Of a DNA stretch of 64,000 nt, positions 56,570 to 64,000 are shown in pieces. Every line of letters starts with the position of its first letter. Within the stretch, counting starts at the first letter, position 1. Location of the stretch: contig CAIRSR010000117.1 of NCBI GenBank assembly GCA_903881315.1, forward strand, positions 18,598-82,597, given 5' to 3'. Source of the stretch: an uncultured Thiotrichales bacterium (lineage in GTDB: Bacteria > Pseudomonadota > Gammaproteobacteria > CAIRSR01). The notes under the pieces were generated by a model. That model did not search any database. It was not told the DNA's origin and worked only from the letters and a program-made list of their open reading frames with translations. The position numbers and the translations under genes are program-made.

Positions 56570-58696
56570 TCAGCGCCTTGCCCGGGTGATGCGCAGAACA
56601 TTGGGGAGGCTACGCACACGGCGGATGATACGGGCCAGGTGGCGGCGGTCGTGTACCAAGAGAGTAAAGTGTAGGGTAGAACTCTGTCCGTCACGATCCT
56701 CCATGGTGACGTTCTCTATGTTGCAATCGAAATCGGCAATGTGGGTGGCAACGGTGGCCAGCACCCCGCGACGATTGACAACCGCGACCTTGATCTCGAC
56801 CGCGAAGAGCTTCTTGATCCCTTCTTCCCAAGCAACGTCGATCCAGCGATCGGGGCGGCTGCGGTAACTTGCCACTGACTTGCAGGTACTGGTGTGAACC
56901 ACAATGCCGCGTCCGGTGCTAATAAAGCCCATGATCGGATCACCCGGGATGGGGCGGCAGCATTTGCCGTAGGTGACAACCATCCCCTCGGTTCCCTTGA
57001 TAACAAGGGGCTGCAGTGGGGCTTCTGGGGTAACGCTCGCACCCTCACTGCGGATGAGCCCCTGGGTAAGACGCCGCGCCACGAGAACCGGTGGGCGCTT
57101 ACCGAGACCAATCGATTCCATGAGGGCGTCTTCACTGTCCAAATGCAGCTCTTTTAGCATGGCAACCATTCCCGCTGGGGGGATGTCCACGATGGCGAGG
57201 GACAGATCACTGATGGCCTTTTCTAACATGCGCCGACCTAACGCGCTGGCCTCGTCACGTTGAAGGTTTTTTAGGTAGTGGCAGATATTCGACTGGGCCT
57301 TGGCGGTAACCACAAAATCGAGCCAGTGTGGATTGGGTTGGGCGGTATCGGATACGACGATCTCTACCTGCTGGCCGCTCATGAGTCCGGTGCGCAAGGG
57401 GGCAAACTGGTGATCGATCTTGGCGGATACGCAGCGATTGCCGATGTTGGTGTGGACGGCATAGGCAAAATCGACTGGGGTCGAGCCCTTCGGCAGTTTG
57501 ATGATGCGACCGCGTGGCGTGAAGACATAGACCTCATCGGGAAAGAGGTCAATCTTCATGTGCTCAAGGAACTCAATGGGATTGCCTGCGCTACGCTGGA
57601 TCTCAAGGAGGCCGCGCAACCATTCCCGCATCTTTTTCTCAGCATGGTTGGCAGCACTCTCGCCACTTTTGTACAGCCAATGGGCAGCAATCCCGACATC
57701 CGCCACCCGGGCCATCTCTTCGGTGCGGATCTGGATCTCGAGGTGGATGCCGAATGGCCCAACCACTGTGGTGTGCAGGGACTGGTAGCCGTTGGCCTTG
57801 GGCATGGCGATGTAGTCTTTAAACCTGCCTGGCACCGGTTGGTAGAGGTTGTGGATCATCCCCAACGCCCGATAACAGGTGTCTACCTTGTCAACAATGA
57901 TGCGAAAGGCATAGATGTCGCGCACACTCGCGAAGGGAGTGCCCTTATTGCGCATCTTTTGGTAGATGCTATAGAGGTGTTTCTCGCGACCCACGACCCG
58001 GCCCGGCAGACCTTCCTCGGTGAGACGCTGACAGATGGCAGCGTCTACCTTTTCGGTGACCTCGCGCCGATCGCGACGGGCCTGACGAACCCGTGCAGCG
58101 AGAACCCGGTAGCGAAGGGGATACAGATTAGCAAAACCAAGATCCTCTAGCTCTAAACGGATGTCGTTAATGCCAAGACGTTGCGCAATGGGCGCGAAGA
58201 TCTCCAGGGTTTCATGGGCAATGAGGCGACGCTTTTCGGGTGGCATGGCGTCGAGGGTGCGCATATTGTGGAGACGATCGGCGAGCTTGATGAGGATGAC
58301 CCGGATGTCCCGGGTCATGGCCATCAGCATCTTGCGGAAATTCTCGGCCTGGGCCTCAGCGCGGGACTCAAAGGTGATCTGCGTGAGTTTGCTAACACCA
58401 TCTACCAATTCTGCTACCGCATGACCAAACTCGCACGCAATCTGTTCCTTGGTGGTGCCAGTATCCTCAATGACATCGTGGAGCAGTGCAGCGGATATGC
58501 TGTGGTGATCCAGGTGCATCCCAGCCAGGATGCGGGCGACCTCCAGCGGATGAAAGATATAGGGCTCACCGGAACGACGCCACTGCCCCTCGTGGGCTTC
58601 GGCACCGAACAGGTAGGCACGATAGGCCTCTGCGACTTGTGCGGGCTCAAGGTATTCATCGAGCAAATTACACAGATCACTCATCTGGAAAGTCAT
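56570..58696 (-). CDS. spoT: Bifunctional (p)ppGpp synthetase/hydrolase
   Basis: 708 residues from the ATG at 58696, with GAGGG 9 bases upstream; a TTG further back overlaps rpoZ. It makes and degrades the stringent-response alarmone. The N-terminal HD hydrolase domain has LLHDVIEDTG and LADRLHNMRTL. The synthetase domain has PGRFKDYIAMPKANGYQSLHT, with the RxKD form typical of bifunctional enzymes. TGS (IIKLPKGSTPVDFAYAVHT) and C-terminal ACT domains follow. It lies downstream of rpoZ in the same operon. Confidence 0.96.
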   Translation of the reverse strand: MTFQMSDLCNLLDEYLEPAQVAEAYRAYLFGAEAHEGQWRRSGEPYIFHPLEVARILAGMHLDHHSISAALLHDVIEDTGTTKEQIACEFGHAVAELVDGVSKLTQITFESRAEAQAENFRKMLMAMTRDIRVILIKLADRLHNMRTLDAMPPEKRRLIAHETLEIFAPIAQRLGINDIRLELEDLGFANLYPLRYRVLAARVRQARRDRREVTEKVDAAICQRLTEEGLPGRVVGREKHLYSIYQKMRNKGTPFASVRDIYAFRIIVDKVDTCYRALGMIHNLYQPVPGRFKDYIAMPKANGYQSLHTTVVGPFGIHLEIQIRTEEMARVADVGIAAHWLYKSGESAANHAEKKMREWLRGLLEIQRSAGNPIEFLEHMKIDLFPDEVYVFTPRGRIIKLPKGSTPVDFAYAVHTNIGNRCVSAKIDHQFAPLRTGLMSGQQVEIVVSDTAQPNPHWLDFVVTAKAQSNICHYLKNLQRDEASALGRRMLEKAISDLSLAIVDIPPAGMVAMLKELHLDSEDALMESIGLGKRPPVLVARRLTQGLIRSEGASVTPEAPLQPLVIKGTEGMVVTYGKCCRPIPGDPIMGFISTGRGIVVHTSTCKSVASYRSRPDRWIDVAWEEGIKKLFAVEIKVAVVNRRGVLATVATHIADFDCNIENVTMEDRDGQSSTLHFTLLVHDRRHLARIIRRVRSLPNVLRITRARR

Positions 58697-58724
58697 TGAC
58701 CATACCCTCGGGAGGGTAGCAACT

Positions 58725-59006
58725 CTAGGCAAGGGGAGCGGCTTCTGTTCTTTCCTCCCCCGGTTCTTCCGCAGAGATCACCGATTCGGTACTATGCTCA
58801 CGGGCACTGACCTGGCTCAGTATCGAGGCATCAACGAAACCAGCGGCTATCTCACGCAAAGCCAATACGGTGGCTTTGTCGTTTTCCTCGGACACCATCG
58901 GGGATGCCCCGAGGGCGATCTGGCGTGCCCGCTTGGCGGCAATCAGCACCAATTGGAAGCGGTTTTCTACATTTTCAAGGCAGTCATTAACTGTGATACG
59001 GGCCAT
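58725..59006 (-). CDS. rpoZ: RNA polymerase subunit omega
   Basis: 93 residues from the ATG at 59006; the frame is open to 59063. Omega helps fold and stabilise the beta-prime subunit and takes part in ppGpp binding. The start [20 protein letters not shown] is nearly identical to known homologues, followed by AAKRARQI and the acidic tail. The usual gmk gene is not upstream; queC diverges from it instead. Confidence 0.96.
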   Translation of the reverse strand: MARITVNDCLENVENRFQLVLIAAKRARQIALGASPMVSEENDKATVLALREIAAGFVDASILSQVSAREHSTESVISAEEPGEERTEAAPLA

Positions 59007-59103
59007 TTTGCATGATTTCCCAAATGAGTGGGCTAGTGCGTACTGTAACATGCCGCGCCTCATTCCCCCAAACGAGTAATCCTCCGGTGAGTGGTTAATC
59101 GAG

Positions 59104-59787
59104 ATGAGTGTTCATCGCAACAAGCGGGCGTTGGTTGTCCTATCGGGTGGTCAGGATTCGACCACCTGCCTCTATTGGGCTGTCCGTGAATTCGGCGCGG
59201 GCGCAGTAGAGACCCTCACCTTCGATTACCAACAACGCCACCGCATCGAGCTTGCGTGTGCGCGGGCGGTCGCGCACCAGGCGAATGTGCCGCATGTCGT
59301 GCTCCCCATCGATACCTTTGCCGCCCTGGGGGGCAATGCCCTGACCGGCACTCTTCCGGTGGCGACACAGCCAGACCCAACCACCGGGCTCCCGAATACC
59401 TTTGTTCCGGGACGTAATCTCATCTTTTTGAGCTTTGCTGCGGCCTTTGCCTATCCGCGAGGGATCCAGCATCTCGTGACGGGCGTGACCCAAACCGACT
59501 ACAGTGGCTATCCTGACTGCCGCGAGTCTACCTTGCAATCACTGGAACAAACCCTACGCCTTGGGATGGAATATGAGATAACCATCCACGCACCCCTCTT
59601 GCATCTCTCGAAGGGGGAGATTGTGCGCCTCGCAGAGACCTTGGGCGCACTGCCGGCCATGGCGTTGACCCATACCTGTTATGAGGGATGCAGACCCCCC
59701 TGTGGCGTGTGTCCAGCCTGTAGGATTCGCGCCAAAGGTTTTGCTGATGTTGGTATTCCCGACCCACTGTTGCAGCAGGTATGTTGA
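59104..59787 (+). CDS. queC: 7-cyano-7-deazaguanine synthase
   Basis: 227 residues. QueC converts 7-carboxy-7-deazaguanine to preQ0, a precursor of queuosine in tRNA. The PP-loop is [16 protein letters not shown]. The C-terminal zinc site has four cysteines in [15 protein letters not shown]. Its stop overlaps the recN start by 7 bases, suggesting cotranscription. No other que genes are visible. It is close to the canonical length. Confidence 0.96.
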   Translation: MSVHRNKRALVVLSGGQDSTTCLYWAVREFGAGAVETLTFDYQQRHRIELACARAVAHQANVPHVVLPIDTFAALGGNALTGTLPVATQPDPTTGLPNTFVPGRNLIFLSFAAAFAYPRGIQHLVTGVTQTDYSGYPDCRESTLQSLEQTLRLGMEYEITIHAPLLHLSKGEIVRLAETLGALPAMALTHTCYEGCRPPCGVCPACRIRAKGFADVGIPDPLLQQVC

Positions 59788-61521
59788 ACCACATCCAGAT
59801 CCTAAACTATGCCATCGTTGACAGCCTCGACGTAGACCTTGGCCCCAACATGACCGTCCTCACGGGTGAGACCGGTGCGGGCAAGTCTATCCTGGTGGAT
59901 GCGCTGGGGTTGGTTTTGGGCGATCGCGCCGATGCGGACGCGGTTCGCGAGGGGGCTCTCCGCGCTGAGGTCTCTGCTGCCTTTACCGTGACCGCTCTGC
60001 CCATGGTGCGTACCTATCTTGCTGACCACGCGCTTCTCGAAGACGACGTCGATCCTGCCAAGGATACGCACAGCGAGGTGGATGCCGAATGTCTGATCCG
60101 CCGCGTGGTGGGGAAGGATGGTCGCTCACGCGCCTTCGTCAATGGCCGGGCCGTTCCCCTCCAGACCTTGCGGGAGCTGGGTGCGTTGCTGGTGGATATC
60201 CACGGTCAACATGCCCACCAGAGCCTGCTGGTGCGCGATGCTCAGCGCGAGATCCTAGATGATTATGCCGACAACGTAGGCTTACAGAGAGAAGTGGCGA
60301 CTTGCTATGAAAGTCTGCGCCAGCTCTCCACGGAATACCAACGTATCCACCAGGCTACCGCTGATCGTGAGAACCGCTTGGAGTATCTGCGTTTCCAGAT
60401 CCGGGAGCTAGATGACATGGCCGTCAAGGAGGGCGAGCTGGATGCCCTCGAAGAAGAGCGTCGCTGGTTGGCCCATGCCACTCGCCTACAAGACGGCGGA
60501 CGTTCGGCCTTGGTGCGCCTGGAAGGAGAGGGAGTGCCGAACGTATTGGGGCTGTTGTTTCGCGTACGGAACGATCTACGCCCCCTTCAGGGGATTGATG
60601 CCCGTCTTGCTTCGGTTGCAGAACTCGTCGAGGGCGCGGTGATTCAAGCAGAAGAAGCCGCCGTTGGCCTGCGCCACTACCTTGAAACGCTGGATCTCGA
60701 CCCTCACCGGATGGATTTTGTCGAAGAGCGCTTGATAGCCATCAAGGAGCTGGCGCGTAAATTCCGCATAGAGCCCGCCGCTTTGGCAGAGCTTGCCGAG
60801 CGGTTGCGCCACGAGATCGCCGAATTAGAGCAATCTGAGCTGCGGACTGAAGCGCTTGCGTCTTCTGTGGCGGCGGCGCGGCGTACTTATCGAGAGGTTG
60901 CGACCCGCCTCCATGCGGCGCGGACACGGATGGGGGCGGAACTGGCAGAGCGCGTGACGAAAAATCTCCACGCCTTGGGGATGCCTGGTGGCCATTTCGA
61001 GGTAGCCTGTACCTTCCTTGCGGATCAAGAGGGAGAAAGCGGGATGGATCGCGTGGAATTCTTGGTCAGCACCAATCCGGGCTCTCCCATGCGTCCCTTG
61101 GCCAAGGTCGTCTCTGGGGGGGAGTTGTCGCGCATCAGTCTTGCGCTTCAGGTGTTGGTTGCGACAAACCTGCGGGTGCCAACCTTGGTTTTTGACGAGG
61201 TGGATGTTGGGGTTGGGGGGCGAGTGGCAGGTATCGTCGGGCGCTTATTACACAAGCTTGGCGAGCGTTGTCAGGTATTGTGTGTCACGCATCTGCCGCA
61301 GGTGGCTGCCGAGGGCCACCATCACCTGTTGGTGACAAAGTCTACGGAGAGTGGCGCGACCCGTGTTGCGATCCGAGCGCTGGCGGCAGAAGAGCGGGTG
61401 CAGGAGATTGCGCGTATGCTCGGGGGGGGTGGAACTAACCGACCAAACCCGCGCCCATGCCGAGGAAATGATTACCATGGCGCAGCAGATCTCCGACGAG
61501 AGGGAGGGATGCCTTTCTTGA
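59781..61521 (+). CDS. recN: DNA repair ATPase RecN, broken near its end by a frameshift
   Basis: RecN is an SMC-like ATPase acting in double-strand-break repair. Walker A GETGAGKS is at residues 29-36, the coiled coils span about 160-370, and the signature KVVSGGELSRISLALQ with Walker B VFDEVDVGVGG is intact. The frame shifts at a run of eight G (61422-61429). With seven G it reads MLGGVELTDQTRAHAEEMIT, the expected RecN C terminus, and stops at 61521. As given, translation continues in the wrong frame to 61946 and runs into the next gene. Confidence 0.9.
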
Positions 61522-62556
61522 AGACGAAGATCGCCATTGCTGTGCTCTGTGTTTTGTTGCTACCGATGGGTTTGGCGGCTGCGCCATCGGAAGAGCGCGA
61601 GGTGTTACATACCTCGGCAACCCCACACCTCGGCGCTACAACGGCTCTTGAGGCCTGTTGGGATCCAGAGGCGCTACGCGCTACGCCACACGAGAGCGCT
61701 GTCCGCTATCTTTCCGCGCCAGATCACACCCCCCCAGAGCGAGTGGCGCCCGAGACAGTGGCAGCGCCTGTTGGCGAGGAAGCAGCGCTTTCGGTGCGCT
61801 CGATCGTGCCGCGCAATGGCGAAAAACTGGTTGCCCTCACCTTTGATCTGTGTGAGCGGGCGAGCGAGATAACCGGCTACGATGGGGCATTGGTCGATCT
61901 ATTGCGTGCGGAACAGGTACGAGCCACCTTTTTTTGCGGGTGGTAAATGGCTACGCTCTCACCCAGAACGCGCCATGCAGCTCATGGCCGATCCATTGTT
62001 CGAGATCGGTAATCATACCTGGACACATGGCAACCTCCGGGTCTTGCATGGTGCCGAGGTAATGCAGCAGATCCAATGGGCGCAGGCCCAATACGAATTG
62101 CTACGCGAGCGGCTATTACATCTGCCCTGTGCTACGGCGGTTCTGCAAGACGAAGAAAAACGTATCCCGCCATTGCCGAAGACATTTCGTTTTCCCTATG
62201 GGACTTGTGATGCAGAGTCTCTAAGTTCGGTGGTAAGGAGTGGTCTCGTGCCGATTCAATGGAGTATCGTGAGTGGTGATCCGGTGAGAAGCCAAACCGC
62301 GAATCGGATAAGCGATGAGGTTTTGCAGGCGATCCGTCCTGGCGCGATTGTCGTTGCCCATGCCAATGGGCGTGGTTGGCATACCCGGGAGGCATTGCAG
62401 ACCCTTATCCCACGCTTACGCAGTGAGGGGTATCGATTTGTTACGGTGAGTGAGTTGTTGCGCTTAGGAAAGTCAGTCGCAGTTGATTCCTGCTATGAAT
62501 TACACAAGGACGATAATTCTCGCTACGATCGCCTTTTTGGACGAGGGACAGAATGA
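61509..62556 (+). CDS. Secreted polysaccharide deacetylase, broken by a frameshift
   Basis: The ATG at 61509 opens a signal peptide (KTKIAIAVLCVLLLPMGLAA). A NodB-type domain follows: VALTFDLCERASEITGYDG, then, after a frameshift, GGKWLRSHPERAMQLMADP, the metal histidines in GNHTWTHGNLR, RFPYGTCDAESL and VVAHANGRGWHT. The break is at seven T (61929-61935); six T would join the halves as ATFFAGGKWLRS. Motif 1 is TFDLCE, lacking the second Asp of the common TFDD, a variant I believe occurs in a related subgroup. Probable target is cell-envelope or peptidoglycan-linked sugar. It overlaps recN by 13 bases and the AmpG-like gene by 4. Confidence 0.85.
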
Positions 62557-63785
62557 ATCCTCCCGATTGGCTAAAGGTTCTCTTTAGTCTGCGCATGTTG
62601 ATTGTGCTTTTGTTGGGGTTTGCCTCGGGGCTGCCATTATTACTGACCGGCTCTCTGCTCCAGGCCTGGATGAAAGAATCTGGGCTAAATCTTGCGACAA
62701 TTGGATTATTCAGTCTGGTTGGTCTGCCTTATACCCTCAAGTTTCTCTGGGCCCCCTTGTGCGATGGATTGACGCCCCTTTCTCTGGGGCGTCGTCGGGG
62801 GTGGCTGATCATTGCCCAAGGCGCTTTGGTGATGGCGTTGTTGTTATTGTCTTTCAGCCACGTCGAGCATCCCCTAACGGTAGCCTTGGCAGCACTTGCG
62901 GTGAGTTTTTTTTCGGCCACCCAGGATGTCGTCATTGATGCCTATCGGCGCGAGATCTTGGCCGATGAAGAGCAGGGCTTGGGCGCTGCGTTGGCGGTGA
63001 ATGGCTATCGCGTGGGTATGTTGTTGGCGGGCGGGGGCGGGCTTATCCTTGCGGATATGTTTTCCTTTCAGCAGGTCTATTGGTTGATGGCGGGTATCAT
63101 GGCGTTGTGCCTACCACTGGGGTTCTTGATACCCGAGCCACCATTATTAGCCGCCCCCCCCCGCACCTTGCAAGAGGCGGTAGTCGCACCCTTTCTCGAA
63201 TACTTTCGGCGTCCCAATGCGCTTTTATTATTGTTGTTCATCCTGCTCTACAAGATTGGCGATGTCATGGCGAGCCAACTCACCGTTCCGTTTTTTATGG
63301 AGATAGGCTTCTCCAAAACCGAGATTGGCGCAATTGTCAAACTGTTTGGTTTCTGGGCAACGGTTGCGGGCGGTTTAATGGGTGGAGTGTGGATTCTGCG
63401 TTTGGGTATTCGGCGGGCGTTGTGGTGGTTTGGGCTTCTGCAGGGGGTCTCGACGGCTGGTTTTTCTGTATTGGCGCTGCTTGGACATGTCACCTCGGCG
63501 CTAGCCTTTACCGTTGCGCTCGAAAACTTTACCAGTGGGCTTGGGACGGCGGCCTATACGGCCTTTATGGCAAGCCTGACCCATCGGAGCTTCACGGCAA
63601 CGCAATATGCACTCCTCTCGGGCATTATGGGCGTACCTCGGGTTTTTATCGCTGCACCGGCTGGTTTTCTCGTGGAATATACCGGCTGGCCAGTCTTTTT
63701 TGCGTTGTGCGTGGTGGCGGCTGTGCCCGGACTTTTATTGTTACGCTGGCTCGAGCGTCGCCAATCCCTAGAGATGCTATGCTAG
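62553..63785 (+). CDS. ampG: AmpG-like muropeptide permease (MFS)
   Basis: 410 residues with about 12 membrane helices. AmpG imports anhydro-muropeptides for peptidoglycan recycling. Matching stretches are LGFASGLPLLLTGSLLQAWM, KFLWAPLCDGLTPLSLGRRRGW, FFSATQDVVIDAYRREIL and AYTAFMASLTHRSFTATQYALL. The start overlaps the deacetylase stop as ATGA. It is shorter at the C terminus than E. coli AmpG, which has two extra helices. Its pairing with the deacetylase suggests a linked envelope function. Confidence 0.92.
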   Translation: MNPPDWLKVLFSLRMLIVLLLGFASGLPLLLTGSLLQAWMKESGLNLATIGLFSLVGLPYTLKFLWAPLCDGLTPLSLGRRRGWLIIAQGALVMALLLLSFSHVEHPLTVALAALAVSFFSATQDVVIDAYRREILADEEQGLGAALAVNGYRVGMLLAGGGGLILADMFSFQQVYWLMAGIMALCLPLGFLIPEPPLLAAPPRTLQEAVVAPFLEYFRRPNALLLLLFILLYKIGDVMASQLTVPFFMEIGFSKTEIGAIVKLFGFWATVAGGLMGGVWILRLGIRRALWWFGLLQGVSTAGFSVLALLGHVTSALAFTVALENFTSGLGTAAYTAFMASLTHRSFTATQYALLSGIMGVPRVFIAAPAGFLVEYTGWPVFFALCVVAAVPGLLLLRWLERRQSLEMLC

Positions 63786-63786
63786 A

Positions 63787-63810
63787 TTGGGTTGCGTCAC
63801 AGAGACCCAA
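63787..63810 (+). terminator. Weak hairpin after the ampG-like gene
   Basis: TTGGGT (63787-63792) and ACCCAA (63805-63810) pair around a 12-base loop directly after the stop codon. No T tract follows, so termination is uncertain. Confidence 0.3.
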
Positions 63811-63928
63811 GGCGTAGTCTCCCTAGTGTTGCGATAGAGGTGTCTGCATTACCAAACAGTGATCCGCCACCGATTCTTTTGGACACAGATTTGGTGTTAA
63901 ATCGTGTTTATAAGATGAGGATTTGGCA

Positions 63929-64000
63929 ATGTTGAGAGAATCAAATGTGGCTGCAGATGCGCCATGCTTACCCCCTGTTCCGTCATGCGCTTCTGCCAGC
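63929..64000 (+). CDS. Start of an unidentified gene (partial)
   Basis: An ATG with GAGG 8 bases upstream opens a frame that runs to the window edge (24 codons: MLRESNVAADAP...). The part seen is too short to identify. Confidence 0.4.
   Translation, partial: MLRESNVAADAPCLPPVPSCASAS

Noticed and set aside
57278..58150. A 290-codon plus-strand frame antisense to spoT
   Set aside because: spoT is clear in the opposite direction, and this frame has no ribosome site or recognisable domain.

Overview
This is a gammaproteobacterium-like chromosomal window. Three conserved blocks point that way: a 14-gene nuoA-N operon with separate nuoC and nuoD, an atp operon followed by an FKBP-type isomerase, glmU and glmS, and a lpoA-yraN / rpoZ-spoT neighbourhood. 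NuoB and NuoI look like the beta/gamma-proteobacterial type. I cannot name the genus. The DNA looks moderately GC-rich, and many starts are GTG. I found no rRNA, tRNA, insertion sequence, prophage or CRISPR array.

Layout. 1-388: end of accC. 402-16120 (minus): complex I operon nuoABCDEFGHIJKLMN with rfbB as its last gene. 16283-20860 (minus): a giant secreted repeat protein, probably a lipoprotein. 20997-26377 (minus): ligA (frameshifted), glmS, glmU. 26636-34240 (minus): FKBP-type isomerase and the ATP synthase operon atpI-B-F-H-A-G-D-C, in which atpE (c subunit) is missing. 34508-36157: class IV aminotransferase (plus) and coaX (minus). 36158-42975: accessory segment with a 1981-residue DUF4011 / SF1 helicase / nuclease / DUF3320 protein, a candidate anti-phage protein, preceded by a long leader with its own promoter. 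42976-47824 (minus): DUF4145 protein, membrane-anchored winged-helix-like protein, small lipoprotein, smc. 48115-54949: Sel1 protein, an unusual chemoreceptor behind a sigma-54-like promoter, a GT-B-like protein, a DUF4389 protein, cheV and cheR. 54946-59006: lpoA, yraN, spoT, rpoZ. 59104-63785 (plus): queC, recN, polysaccharide deacetylase, ampG-like permease, then the start of one more gene.

How the genes work together. Complex I and F1Fo-ATPase form the respiratory energy core. GlmS, GlmU, LpoA, the deacetylase and the AmpG-like permease all concern envelope polysaccharide or peptidoglycan. The receptor, CheV and CheR form a partial chemotaxis module. The DUF4011 protein is the only clear defence-type gene.

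Most notable observations. (1) atpE is absent from an otherwise canonical atp operon. (2) Three conserved genes (ligA, recN, deacetylase) are each broken by one base in a homopolymer run, so the indels are either sequencing error or real slippage-type variation. (3) The 4.6 kb protein carries four tandem copies of an unrecognised module of about 200 residues. (4) The helicase-nuclease lies in an apparently inserted segment, with a small overlapping upstream frame and a possible chemoreceptor relic on the opposite strand. (5) The chemoreceptor has an N-terminal sensor with no membrane segment before it.
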